Shown here in pieces: positions 43,417-52,320 of a DNA stretch of 64,000 nt. Position 1 is the first letter of the stretch, and every line of letters starts with the position of its first letter. Source of the stretch: Candidatus Krumholzibacteriia bacterium (lineage in GTDB: Bacteria; Krumholzibacteriota; Krumholzibacteriia; JAJRXK01); NCBI GenBank assembly GCA_035268685.1, contig DATFKK010000172.1:1-64000 (forward strand). The letters run 5' to 3'. The position numbers were made by a program, and so were the translations under genes. The notes beneath the pieces were generated by a model. That model had not been told where the DNA came from and searched no databases. It saw nothing but the letters and a program-made list of their open reading frames with translations.

Positions 43417-45126
43417 CTACATCCGCGCGTAGTTCGGACCGCCCCCGCCCTCGGGCGTGATCCAGTCGATGATCTGGTAGGGGTCCATGATGTCGCAGGT
43501 CTTGCAGTGGACGCAGTTGCTGAAGTTGATCTGGAAGGTCTGCTGCCCCGGTTCCGACCCCGGTGTCCATTCGTAGACGTTCGCCGGGCAGAAGTGCTGG
43601 CACGGGTTGCCGTACTCGCGCGTGCAGCGGTCGTGGCAGATCGAGGTGTCGCGCACCACCAGGTGGCAGGGCTGGTTCTCCTCGTGTCCGGTGTCGGAGT
43701 GGTAGACCGAGGTGTTCTTGTCGAAACCCAGCTGGCCGTCGAACTCGCGTTCGGGGCGCGCGATGCCCTCGCCGTTCTCCGCTCCGACCGGACGGTACGA
43801 CTTGCCGTAGTACTCCTCTACGGTCTTCATCCGTTCGTGGCCGGCTTCGGTGATCCAGGGATCCTTCAGGCCGCGGCCGCCGCTGACCATCTGCAGGCCG
43901 ACGTGGGCCATGCCGCTGTAGAGACCGCCCTCGAAGGCCTGGTGGAAGTTGCGGGCGCCGAAGAGCTCTTCCTTCGCCCAACTGTTCTCGAACCGCTCGT
44001 GGTAGCCGCGGAGCACCGAGGCACTGGCGTCGCCGCGGACGAGGGCGTCGAAGGCCGTCTCGGCGGCGAGCATCCCGCTCTTCATGCCCAGGTGGATGCC
44101 CTTGAGGCGCATGCCGTTGAGGAAGCTGGCACTGTCGCCCACGACGAGCACGCCGTCGTGGTAGAGCTCGGGCATGGCGTAGTAGCCGCCCTCGGGGATG
44201 GTCGCCGCGCCGTACTTCAGCAGCTTGCCGCCCTCGAGCATCGACTTCACGCGCGGGTGCTGCTTCATCTCCTGCAGACGCGCGTGCGGATCGAGGAAGG
44301 GATCCTCGTAGTCGAGGCCGATCACCAGACCGGCGATCAGTTCGGTGGGACTCATCTGGTAGAAGAAGGCACCGCCGAACTCCTCGCTCTTCAGCGGCCA
44401 GCCCAGGGTGTGGATCACCGCGCCGGGCTTCATGCGACCCTCGGGGATCTCCCACAGCTCCTTGACGCCGATGGCGTAGACCTGCGGCTGACGGCCGTGC
44501 ATGTCCAGATCCGCGAACATCTTCTTGCAGAGGCTGCCACGGGCGCCCTCGCCGACGATCGTGACCCTGGCCTTGATGTCGATGCCCGGTTCGTAGTTCG
44601 GGCGACGGTTGCCGTCGCGGTCGATCCCCTTGTCGCCGGTGCGCACGCCGACCACGCGCTGGGCGTCGTCGTAGAGCATCTCGGCACCGGGGAAGCCGGG
44701 AAAGATCTGCACGCCGAGCTCCATGACCTTCGGCGCGAGCCACTGGGTGACCTCGTTGAGACTGACCACGTACTTGCCCTGGTTCTTCAACGGAGGCGGA
44801 ACGATGGGAGCGTCGAAGCCACCGCCCTCGGTCAGGTACCAGAGCGAGTCCTCGCTGACGGGGGTTCGGAAGGGCCCTCCCTCGTCGCGGAATCCCGGAA
44901 TCAACTCGTCGAGCGCGCGCGGGTCCATGACGGCGCCGCTGAGAACGTGCTGGCCGATGTCCGCCGACTTCTCGATCATCACGATCATCGGCTCGATCGG
45001 AGTGTCGGCGCGCTCGTTGTGCTCCCGGATCATCGTGCCGAGGCGATACGCGGCCGCCAGGTTGGCGGGCCCCGCGCCGACGAAGAGGACGTCGACCTCG
45101 AGTGCTTCGCGGGCTTCTTCGTTCAT
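43417..45126 (-). CDS. Electron-transfer flavoprotein:quinone oxidoreductase
   Basis: 569 residues, the full ETF-QO length. FAD site VLFVGAGPANLAAAYRLG (near 14-31), HVLSGAVMDPRALDEL, VVGVRTGDKG, GEGARGSLCKKMF, PEGGYYAMPELYHDGVLVVGDSASFLN, LKGIHLGMKSGMLAAE, and the C-terminal [4Fe-4S] region (ICHDRC...QHFCPANVYEW, then NFSNCVHCKTCDIMDP). It passes electrons from ETF, reduced by acyl-CoA and other dehydrogenases, into the quinone pool at the inner membrane. ETF genes are not in this window. It supports fatty-acid or amino-acid respiration. Confidence -1.
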   Translation of the reverse strand: MNEEAREALEVDVLFVGAGPANLAAAYRLGTMIREHNERADTPIEPMIVMIEKSADIGQHVLSGAVMDPRALDELIPGFRDEGGPFRTPVSEDSLWYLTEGGGFDAPIVPPPLKNQGKYVVSLNEVTQWLAPKVMELGVQIFPGFPGAEMLYDDAQRVVGVRTGDKGIDRDGNRRPNYEPGIDIKARVTIVGEGARGSLCKKMFADLDMHGRQPQVYAIGVKELWEIPEGRMKPGAVIHTLGWPLKSEEFGGAFFYQMSPTELIAGLVIGLDYEDPFLDPHARLQEMKQHPRVKSMLEGGKLLKYGAATIPEGGYYAMPELYHDGVLVVGDSASFLNGMRLKGIHLGMKSGMLAAETAFDALVRGDASASVLRGYHERFENSWAKEELFGARNFHQAFEGGLYSGMAHVGLQMVSGGRGLKDPWITEAGHERMKTVEEYYGKSYRPVGAENGEGIARPEREFDGQLGFDKNTSVYHSDTGHEENQPCHLVVRDTSICHDRCTREYGNPCQHFCPANVYEWTPGSEPGQQTFQINFSNCVHCKTCDIMDPYQIIDWITPEGGGGPNYARM

Positions 45127-45227
45127 GGTCCGCAGCTCTCGTCGATGGGGGCGCGGAAGAAGGTCATTGCGGGCAAGTCTAAGGCCCGGTTCGCACTACG
45201 GCAACCGAGGTACGGAGGAACGACGGC

Positions 45228-46325
45228 GTGGAGCATTCCGATCGATCGCTGCTGATCGCCGACGCGGTGCGCGTCTTCGGCGGCGCCGAGCGCTTCGTGC
45301 TCGACGCCGCGTGCGGTCTCGGCGAACTGGGCTGGCGGGTGACGGTCCTCGTCCATCCGGACACGCCCCTCGACCACCGCGCCCGCTCGCTCGGCCTCGA
45401 GGTGCACACCGCACGCACCCGCGCCAACGGGGCGCCGTGGACCGTGGCCCCCCTCGTGACATGGTTCCGCCGGCGTCGTTTCGACGCGGTGCTGAGCGTG
45501 TACGACAAGGACCTGCGCACGGCCGCCTGGGCCGCCCGTCTCGCGGGTCGCTCGACCGCGGTGATCCACAGTCGCGAGTGCGACACGCCGATCAAGGACC
45601 GTCCCTGGATCCGGGCCTTCCACCGTCGTGTCGCCGACCGCATCGTCGTCAACAGCGAAGCCACGCGCGCCACGACACTCACCTCCGCCCCCTGGCTCCC
45701 GGCCGAGCGCGTGGCCGTGGTTCCGAAGGGGATCGACGCCGACCGCTTCTCCGCCGCGTCCCGTGGAGCCGGCGATCGCGAAGCCGCCGTACTGGGCTTC
45801 GCCGGACAGCTCGTCGCGCGCAAGCGCGTCGACCTCCTGATCGACGCCGTCCGTGGACTGCCCGCCGGCACCCTGCTGAGGATCGCCGGCGACGGTCCGG
45901 AACGGTCCCGACTGCAGGAACGCGCGCGCGCCGCCGGCATCGACGCGCGCTTCGACGGGTTCGTCGAGGACCTGGCCGCCTGGTACCGCGAGGTCGACGT
46001 CTTCGTCCTGCCCTCGCGCGTGGAGGGATGGGGCTACGTGCTCGCCGAGGCCGCGGCGTCCGGCTGCGCGATCGTCGCCTTCGACAGCTCGAGCGTCCCC
46101 GAGGTCGTTCCCGCCGCATCGGGGGCATGCCTCGTCGAGTCCGACGACCACCTCGCCGCCGTGCTCCGCGACCTGCTCCGAGAGGGCCGGGACGGCTGGC
46201 GTACACGGGGCCTACGGCTCCGCGAACACGCGATCGAATGCCTGGGGCTCGACAGAATGCTCGGGAATCTGGAGAATGAGATCTTCGTCGCTGTTTCGAG
46301 TCGCCGCGGTGGACGCGCCGGGTGA
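45228..46325 (+). CDS. Family 4 glycosyltransferase (GT-B)
   Basis: 365 residues. N-terminal FGGAERFVLDAACGLGELGWRVTVL acceptor-domain start, GFAGQLVARKRVDLLIDAVRGLP (near 185-207) at the donor domain, IAGDGPERSRLQ, and the GT4 E-x7-E region SRVEGWGYVLAEAAASGCAIVA (near 257-278). It transfers a sugar from a nucleotide donor with retention, probably in lipopolysaccharide or exopolysaccharide synthesis. GTG 45228 has GGAGGA eight bases upstream. It is isolated from the main polysaccharide cluster by 13 kb. Confidence -1.
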   Translation: MEHSDRSLLIADAVRVFGGAERFVLDAACGLGELGWRVTVLVHPDTPLDHRARSLGLEVHTARTRANGAPWTVAPLVTWFRRRRFDAVLSVYDKDLRTAAWAARLAGRSTAVIHSRECDTPIKDRPWIRAFHRRVADRIVVNSEATRATTLTSAPWLPAERVAVVPKGIDADRFSAASRGAGDREAAVLGFAGQLVARKRVDLLIDAVRGLPAGTLLRIAGDGPERSRLQERARAAGIDARFDGFVEDLAAWYREVDVFVLPSRVEGWGYVLAEAAASGCAIVAFDSSSVPEVVPAASGACLVESDDHLAAVLRDLLREGRDGWRTRGLRLREHAIECLGLDRMLGNLENEIFVAVSSRRGGRAG

Positions 46326-46341
46326 CCCCTTCGCGGAGTCG

Positions 46342-47145
46342 ATGATGCGTGTTGCCGTGGTCCAGTTCTCCCCCCGCTTCGGTGAGGTCGACGCGAACCT
46401 CCGTCGGACCGAGGAACTGATCCAGGGACTCGACGCCGAGGTCGTCGTGTTGCCGGAGCTGTTCCAGACCGGATACCTGTTCACCCGTCGCGAAGAACTC
46501 CCTCGCCTGGCCGAACCGCTCGACGGTCCCACGCGGGATCTCGTGACGAGCTGGGCCCGCGATCTCGACGCGGCGATCGTCTACGGCTTCGCCGAGGCCA
46601 CGCCGCAGGGCTGCTTCAACAGTGCCGCCCTGGTCGGCCCCGAGGGCTTGCTCTCGCACTACCGGAAGATCCACCTGTTCGATCGCGAGAAGCTCTGGTT
46701 CGAACCCGGCACCATGGGCTTCTCGGTGATCGAGTTCCGCGGTGTCCGCATGGGGATCATGGTCTGCTTCGACTGGCGCTTCCCCGAGGCCGCACGCAGT
46801 CTCGCCTTCCTGGGCGCCGATCTGATCGTCCACCCCAGCAACCTGGTCCTGCCTTGGTGTCCCGACGCCATGATCACCCGGGCCCTGGAGAACAACGTGT
46901 TCATCGCCACCAGCGACCGCTGGGGCGTCGAGGCCAAGGACGGCGTGGAGCTGCGCTTCATCGGACGCAGCCAGGTCGTGAGCCCGCGCGGGGAACGACT
47001 GGCCACGCTCGGCGAGGCGGAGGACGGCGTGATCGTCGTCGACATCGACCCGGCACTGGCCCGTGACAAGCAGGTGACCGAGCACAACCACCTGTACGGC
47101 GACCGTTCCCCGGCTCTGTACGTGGGCACGCCCCTGGAGCACTGA
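46342..47145 (+). CDS. Nitrilase-superfamily amidohydrolase (carbon-nitrogen hydrolase)
   Basis: 267 residues (ATG 46342 or 46345). The Glu-Lys-Cys triad is complete: VVVLPELFQTGY (Glu near 40), LLSHYRKIHLFDREK (Lys near 110), and MGIMVCFDWRFPEAARSL (Cys near 143), followed by GADLIVHPSNLVLPWC and a C-terminal IVVDIDP. Family members hydrolyse amides such as omega-amidodicarboxylates, N-carbamoyl amines or beta-ureidopropionate; the specific substrate is not clear. It starts 16 bases after the glycosyltransferase stop and may be co-transcribed. Confidence -1.
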   Translation: MMRVAVVQFSPRFGEVDANLRRTEELIQGLDAEVVVLPELFQTGYLFTRREELPRLAEPLDGPTRDLVTSWARDLDAAIVYGFAEATPQGCFNSAALVGPEGLLSHYRKIHLFDREKLWFEPGTMGFSVIEFRGVRMGIMVCFDWRFPEAARSLAFLGADLIVHPSNLVLPWCPDAMITRALENNVFIATSDRWGVEAKDGVELRFIGRSQVVSPRGERLATLGEAEDGVIVVDIDPALARDKQVTEHNHLYGDRSPALYVGTPLEH

Positions 47146-47354
47146 GAGCGGCCGTCCCTCGGCACGTCCGGCCTCGTTGAAAACGACCTTCGATGTCATC
47201 CGATGGTGCGGCTGCATCATTCGTGCTCGGGATCCGTGATCTCACTATTCCACAGTGTCGAGCCATGAAGAGAGCTCCCTATACTGCCCAGGCCAATGAT
47301 GCAACCGCTCCACGACCTCGCCCGTGGAGCGAACCCGCCGACAGGAGGACGGGA

Positions 47355-48560
47355 ATGTCCGGGCATCACGCCGGAACTCCAGTGCGTCGCCGACTCTGGA
47401 CGCCGGCCTATCGCACCCTGACACTCGTAGGATTGATCGCCACGCTCATGGTCGCCGTTCGTTTCGGGACCGGTCTCGGACCCATGACGAACATGACCGA
47501 CGTGTTCCCCTGGGGCACGTGGAAGGTCTTCAACGTGATCGTGCTGACCGCGTTGGGTTCGGGCGGCTACGCACTCGCTTTCGTGACCTACGTCATGAAC
47601 CGCGGCCGCTACCATCCGCTGGTCCGGCACGGACTGTTGACCAGCGCCGTGGGATACACCATGGGCGCGATCTCGCTCGCCACCGACATCGGACGTCCCT
47701 GGAACATCTGGCGCGTCTTCGTCTACCCGCACGAGTGGAACCTCGACAGCGTGCTGCTCGAGGTCGCGATCTGCGTGACGCTGTACGTGGCCGTACTGTG
47801 GATCGAGCTGTCGCCCGCGATGTTCGAGGTGTGGCGGAACTCGGGCAAGAAGTGGCTGGCCGATCTGTCCGAGAAGGTCCTGCCCGTGCTCGAGAAGTCC
47901 ATGCCCTGGGTGATCGGCCTCGGAATCCTCCTGCCGACCATGCATCAGAGCTCGCTCGGCTCGCTGTACCTGCTCGCCGGCCACAAGGTGCACCCGCTGT
48001 GGTACACGCCGATGATTCCGCTGCTGTTCCTCGTCAGCTGCTGGATCCTGGGCTACGCCATGGTGATCGGCACCTACATCCTCTTCAGCCGAAGGTACGG
48101 GCGTCCGACCTACGACGAGACGCTCACCAAGCTGGCGCACTTCATGGCCTACGTCATCCTGGCCTTCGGAGTGTTGCGCCTCGGTGATCTCTTCTGGCGC
48201 GATCAGTTCCTCCGCTTGTTCGACGGCAGCTGGCAGAGCTGGCTGGTGATCCTCGAGCTGGTGTTCGTGTTCGTGCCCGGACTGGCCATGCTCCTGGACA
48301 AGTCCCGGCGCGAACGGCCGTCGTGCATGTTCCGCATGTCCTTCTTCATCCTGGCCGGCGGCGCGCTCTACCGCATGAACGCCGGCTGGCTCGCCTTCGA
48401 CGGCGGCATCGGTGCGGTGTACTTCCCGAGCGTCATGGAGCTCATCATGACCGTCGGGCTGATCGCCGTGCAGGGCACCATCTACCTCTTCATCGTGAAG
48501 GAGTTCCCGGTGCTCACCCGCCCACTCGAGAAGAAAGCGCAGGCCGAGGCCGCTGCGTAG
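47355..48560 (+). CDS. hybB: HybB-like integral membrane subunit (NrfD/PsrC superfamily) of a hydrogenase-type complex
   Basis: 401 residues with about ten helices. N-terminal WTPAYRTLTLVGLIATLMVAVRF, FPWGTWKVFNVIVLTALGSGGYALAF, and LEKSMPWVIGLGILLPTMHQSSLGSLYLLAGHKVHPLW match HybB-type cytochrome-b-like subunits. These contain no haem and link periplasmic [NiFe]-hydrogenase or molybdoenzyme modules to the quinone pool. AGGAGG lies eight bases before ATG 47355. No catalytic or Fe-S subunit is next to it, but a hyp maturation cluster and a [NiFe] large subunit lie 8-16 kb away, so it may serve that enzyme. The 209-base upstream region has a TATACT box near 47280 but no clear -35. Confidence -1.
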   Translation: MSGHHAGTPVRRRLWTPAYRTLTLVGLIATLMVAVRFGTGLGPMTNMTDVFPWGTWKVFNVIVLTALGSGGYALAFVTYVMNRGRYHPLVRHGLLTSAVGYTMGAISLATDIGRPWNIWRVFVYPHEWNLDSVLLEVAICVTLYVAVLWIELSPAMFEVWRNSGKKWLADLSEKVLPVLEKSMPWVIGLGILLPTMHQSSLGSLYLLAGHKVHPLWYTPMIPLLFLVSCWILGYAMVIGTYILFSRRYGRPTYDETLTKLAHFMAYVILAFGVLRLGDLFWRDQFLRLFDGSWQSWLVILELVFVFVPGLAMLLDKSRRERPSCMFRMSFFILAGGALYRMNAGWLAFDGGIGAVYFPSVMELIMTVGLIAVQGTIYLFIVKEFPVLTRPLEKKAQAEAAA

Positions 48561-48591
48561 GAATCTCCGCCCGGTGAACGCGCGGAAGGAG

Positions 48592-48621
48592 AAGAGGCGG
48601 TCCCGTGAGGGGCCGCCTCTT
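48592..48621. terminator. Bidirectional intrinsic terminator between hybB and the exported-protein gene
   Basis: AAGAGGCGG (48592-48600) pairs with CCGCCTCTT (48613-48621), with a further C/G-rich inner pairing. On the plus strand it is followed by the short T-containing stretch CGTTCGT. The genes on both sides converge here, so one hairpin probably ends both transcripts. Confidence -1.
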
Positions 48622-48670
48622 CGTTCGTGGGCCGGCGGGTCCGCCCGACCGGCCGCTCAGGAACGTCGGA

Positions 48671-49369
48671 TCAGAAGCGAGCCTTCAGGGCACTGAAGCT
48701 CGAGGTGTCGCCGTCGACGGCCTCCTGGATCAGCATGGTGATGCTCGGGACCGTACCCCAGGCCCCCTCGGTGGGACCGGACACACAGGCGTCGTCACGG
48801 AACTCCGGGAAGCCCGCGGGGAAACTCTGGGTGTCGGTGCTGCCGATGGTGGCCGAGTTCGAGATCACGAACTCCATGATCCCGGGATGGTCGTCGAAGG
48901 TTCCGTTGAGCGTGACGTTCGAGACGATCGAGACCAGGGTCCCACCGACGAACTGATAGGTGGCCACGTTCACGAAACTCGTGACCGTCCCGATGTAGTC
49001 GACCGTGTTGTCGCCCCAGGGACCGTTGCGAGCGAGCCAGAAGGTCCCGCCGGTGTAGGCCGTGTTGTAGACGATCTCACCGGTCCCGGTGCCGTCGACC
49101 GTGTTGCTGACCTCGGTCGGTGACGCGCCGATCGAGGGGCACTCGACGCGCCACTGCGTGCCGAGGTTGATCGTGTCGTAGGACTGTGCGTGGATCGTGT
49201 TTCCGACCTGACCGGGACCGCCGCCCACGAAGGACTCGCTGAAGCGTCCGGTGAGCATGCTTCCCCCGATGTCGTTGGACCGGTAGGTACCGAAGGCGGG
49301 AGCTCCCGCCTCGGCGCTCGGGGGGATCAGGAGGAATCCGACCAGGAAGAGCGTGAACAAGGACCGCAT
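48671..49369 (-). CDS. Secreted protein of unknown function
   Basis: 232 residues. Sec signal peptide RSLFTLFLVGFLLIPPSAEAGA, cleaved near residue 22. The mature part is beta-rich and full of Thr, Gly, Ser and Asn (SNDIGGSMLTGRFSESFVGGG, IVYNTAYTGGTFWLARNGPWG, YQFVGGTLVSIVSNVTLNG), with few charged residues. The composition suits an extracellular or outer-membrane-associated protein. I recognise no family. GGAGG sits six bases before ATG 49369. The 263-base upstream gap before PEP carboxylase should contain both promoters; none is obvious. Confidence -1.
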   Translation of the reverse strand: MRSLFTLFLVGFLLIPPSAEAGAPAFGTYRSNDIGGSMLTGRFSESFVGGGPGQVGNTIHAQSYDTINLGTQWRVECPSIGASPTEVSNTVDGTGTGEIVYNTAYTGGTFWLARNGPWGDNTVDYIGTVTSFVNVATYQFVGGTLVSIVSNVTLNGTFDDHPGIMEFVISNSATIGSTDTQSFPAGFPEFRDDACVSGPTEGAWGTVPSITMLIQEAVDGDTSSFSALKARF

Positions 49370-49632
49370 GTGTCGCCTCCGCGATGGTTCGAGAGTCCGG
49401 CGCCGCGCGGAAGAACGCGGCGCACTCGCGGGAGCCGGGCCGTGGCCCGGGACCACGACACCCTTCGTCGGAGAAGGGCGCATGGAGTCTCCTCCTGCTC
49501 ACCGGGCCCGCACAAGAGGCGCAACGGCATCAATCGCCCCCCGCGCGGCCCGCCGACGAAGGCGTGGTCCGGGGCGGAGGTCTGTGGCATGGTCGACGGG
49601 TCCACGCCCCCTTCCTCCGGAGCCGGATCCCG

Positions 49633-52293
49633 ATGAGCGACCCCCATCGTCCCCTGAGCGACGACATCCAGTGGCTCGGCCGTCAGCTGGGCGAGGTGAT
49701 CCGCACGCACGCGGGCCAACAGGTCTTCGACTGCATCGAAGCGGTGCGGTCGACCACCAAGACCCTGCGCGCCTCCGCGCGCACGCAGGACGCCAGCGAG
49801 GCCGATCCGGGGGGCGTGCAACAGATGCTCCGAGCGCTGTCGACCGAGGAAGCCCGTTCGGTCGCGCGTGGATTCGGCCTGTTCCTGTCGCTGGCGAACG
49901 TGGCCGAGCAACACCACCGCCTGCGACGACGACGCGCGCACGAGCAGCAGGGAGACGCGCCCCAGCGGGGCTCGGTCGAGGAGACCCTCGCCCGCCTGAT
50001 CGACGACGAGGGCCACGATGCGGCGGCCATCGCCTCGACCCTGCGCGAGCAGCGGATCGAGCTCGTCCTGACCGCCCACCCCACCGAGATCACCCGGTCG
50101 GCCGTGATCCACAAGCTCATGCGGATCGCCGACCTGCTCGCCGAGAACGACCGGCCCGACCTGCTCCCCCGCGAACGGGCGACCATCGAGGAATCGCTGC
50201 GCGCCCAGATCACGGCCCTGTGGATGACCGACGAGATCCGCCGGAGCGGGCCGACACCGCTCGACGAGGCGCGCTCGGGGCTGTTCTGGTTCGAGCAGAC
50301 CCTCTGGGACTCCACCGTCGGCTTCCTGCGCCGACTCGACCGCGCCATGCGCGACCGCCTGGGTGAGGGCCTGCCCTGGGACGCCGTCCCCATCCGCTTC
50401 GGCTCGTGGATGGGCGGCGACCGCGACGGCAACCCGAACGTGACGGCGGCGATCACGCGGCGCACCGTGTGCCTGGCGCGGGCCTTCGCGGCCACCCTCT
50501 ACCGCCGCGAGATCGACCGGCTCGCCGACGAACTCTCCCTGGCCGCGGCCGGCCCCGGGCTGGACGCACCGCCGGACGCCGACGAGCCCTACCGTGCGGT
50601 TCTCAACGCGCTGAGCGAGGACCTGAAGCGCAGCCGTGAGCACTGGCTGGCCGGCTACCACGACGCGGAAGGGCATCCTCCACCCACCGATCGAGAGCCG
50701 ATCGCCGCCGAGCATCTGCGCGACGTCCTGCTGCGCGTGCGCGACTCCCTGCACGCCACGGGCGCGGACGCGCTGGCCGATCACCGGGTGCTCGACCTGC
50801 TGCGCCGCGTGGCCATGTTCGGCGGCGTGCTCGCACGACTCGACCTGCGTCAGGACTCGGCCGTGCACTTCGAGATCGCCGACCGGCTCACGGGCGGGGG
50901 CTGGGCCGTGCTCGACGAGGCCGACCGTCTCGATCGACTCGCGCAGTGGACGACGACCGAGGGACCCGACCTGGACACCCTGCTGCGGAGTCTGGACCCC
51001 ACGACCGAGGGCGAGTTGATCGAAACGGTGCGGTTGTTCCTCTCGATCGACACGATCGGGTCGGACGCCCTGGGGGCCTATGTGATCTCGATGGCCCGTC
51101 GCGCCTCCGACGTCCTGCTCGTCGAGGCCCTGCAGCGCCGGGCCGGGGTACGCCGTCACTGTCGCGTGGTGCCCCTGTTCGAGACGGTCGAGGACCTGCG
51201 CGCCGCACCGGACGTGCTGGAAGCCCTCTTCGCCCACCGCACCGCGCGCGGGGACGGGGTGGCCCACCAGGAGATCATGATCGGCTACTCGGACTCGGCC
51301 AAGACGGGCGGACGCTTCTCGTCGGCGTGGGCACTGTACGAGGCGCAGGAGCGCATGGTCGAGGTGGCACAACGGCACGGCGTCGAGCTCACCCTCTTCC
51401 ACGGCCGCGGCGGCACCGTCGGGCGCGGGGGTGGCCCGACCTCGCTCGCGATCCAGTCCCAACCGCCCGGCACCATCGACGGCCGCCTGCGGGTGACCGA
51501 GCAGGGCGAGATGATCCAGACCAAGTTCGGCCTTCCCGGCATCGCCGAGCGCACCCTCGAGGTCTACACGACCGCGGTGCTCGAGGCCACGCTGCACGAG
51601 GACGCGCCGGCGCGGCCCGAGTGGCGCGAATCCATGCGCGCCATGAGCCGCGCCTCGCTCTACGCCTACCGCGATCTCGTGCAGAAGACCCCGGAGTTCG
51701 TGGAGTACTTCCGCGCATGCACGCCCGAACGCGAGCTGTCGCACCTGCGCATCGGCAGCCGGCCCAAGAGCCGGCCGGGTTCCGGGGGTGGGGTGGAGAG
51801 CCTGCGCGCGATCCCCTGGGTCTTCGCCTGGATGCAGACCCGGTGGCTCCTGCCGGCGTGGCTGGGCATGGATGCCGCCCTGGGCGCCGTCGACGCCGAG
51901 ACCCTGCGGCACATGGCGCGAGCGTGGCCCTTCTTCCGCAGCATGCTCGACCTGCAGGAGATGGTCCTGGCCAAGGCCGAGATCCCGATCGCCCGCCGCT
52001 ACGAGACGAACCTGGTCGACGAGCGCCTGCACCCGATCGGGGACGAGCTACGGGAGCGCTACGAGCGCACTCTGGCCGCCGTTCTGCGCGTGAGCGGCGA
52101 GGACGAACTGCTCACCCGCAATCCCGTGCTGGCCCGTTCCATCCGCGTGCGCAACCCCTACGTCGATCCGATCAACGTGCTGCAGATCGAAGCGCTGCGT
52201 CGCCACCGCTCCGACCCCGAGGACTCCGACGCCCTCGACCTGCTGCTGCGCACCATGAACGGCATCGCGGCCGGCATGCGGAACACGGGCTGA
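49633..52293 (+). CDS. ppc: Phosphoenolpyruvate carboxylase
   Basis: 886 residues, full bacterial length. The two signature regions are present: VLTAHPTEITRSAV (catalytic His, near 150) and FHGRGGTVGRGGGPTSLAI (near 595), along with FGSWMGGDRDGNPNVTA, IGYSDSAKTGG, RVTEQGEMIQTKFG, and the C-terminal MRNTG close to the canonical QNTG. It carboxylates phosphoenolpyruvate to oxaloacetate with bicarbonate, replenishing the TCA cycle for aspartate and glutamate families. ATG 49633 has GGAG 11 bases upstream. It converges on argJ with 27 bases between stops. Confidence -1.
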   Translation: MSDPHRPLSDDIQWLGRQLGEVIRTHAGQQVFDCIEAVRSTTKTLRASARTQDASEADPGGVQQMLRALSTEEARSVARGFGLFLSLANVAEQHHRLRRRRAHEQQGDAPQRGSVEETLARLIDDEGHDAAAIASTLREQRIELVLTAHPTEITRSAVIHKLMRIADLLAENDRPDLLPRERATIEESLRAQITALWMTDEIRRSGPTPLDEARSGLFWFEQTLWDSTVGFLRRLDRAMRDRLGEGLPWDAVPIRFGSWMGGDRDGNPNVTAAITRRTVCLARAFAATLYRREIDRLADELSLAAAGPGLDAPPDADEPYRAVLNALSEDLKRSREHWLAGYHDAEGHPPPTDREPIAAEHLRDVLLRVRDSLHATGADALADHRVLDLLRRVAMFGGVLARLDLRQDSAVHFEIADRLTGGGWAVLDEADRLDRLAQWTTTEGPDLDTLLRSLDPTTEGELIETVRLFLSIDTIGSDALGAYVISMARRASDVLLVEALQRRAGVRRHCRVVPLFETVEDLRAAPDVLEALFAHRTARGDGVAHQEIMIGYSDSAKTGGRFSSAWALYEAQERMVEVAQRHGVELTLFHGRGGTVGRGGGPTSLAIQSQPPGTIDGRLRVTEQGEMIQTKFGLPGIAERTLEVYTTAVLEATLHEDAPARPEWRESMRAMSRASLYAYRDLVQKTPEFVEYFRACTPERELSHLRIGSRPKSRPGSGGGVESLRAIPWVFAWMQTRWLLPAWLGMDAALGAVDAETLRHMARAWPFFRSMLDLQEMVLAKAEIPIARRYETNLVDERLHPIGDELRERYERTLAAVLRVSGEDELLTRNPVLARSIRVRNPYVDPINVLQIEALRRHRSDPEDSDALDLLLRTMNGIAAGMRNTG

Positions 52294-52320
52294 GCCCCTG
52301 CGCCGCACCGGCGCGCGGGA

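Noticed and set aside
49327-52032. A 901-codon minus-strand open frame opposite PEP carboxylase
   Set aside because: The plus strand carries every PEP carboxylase signature; the antisense frame has no recognisable motif.
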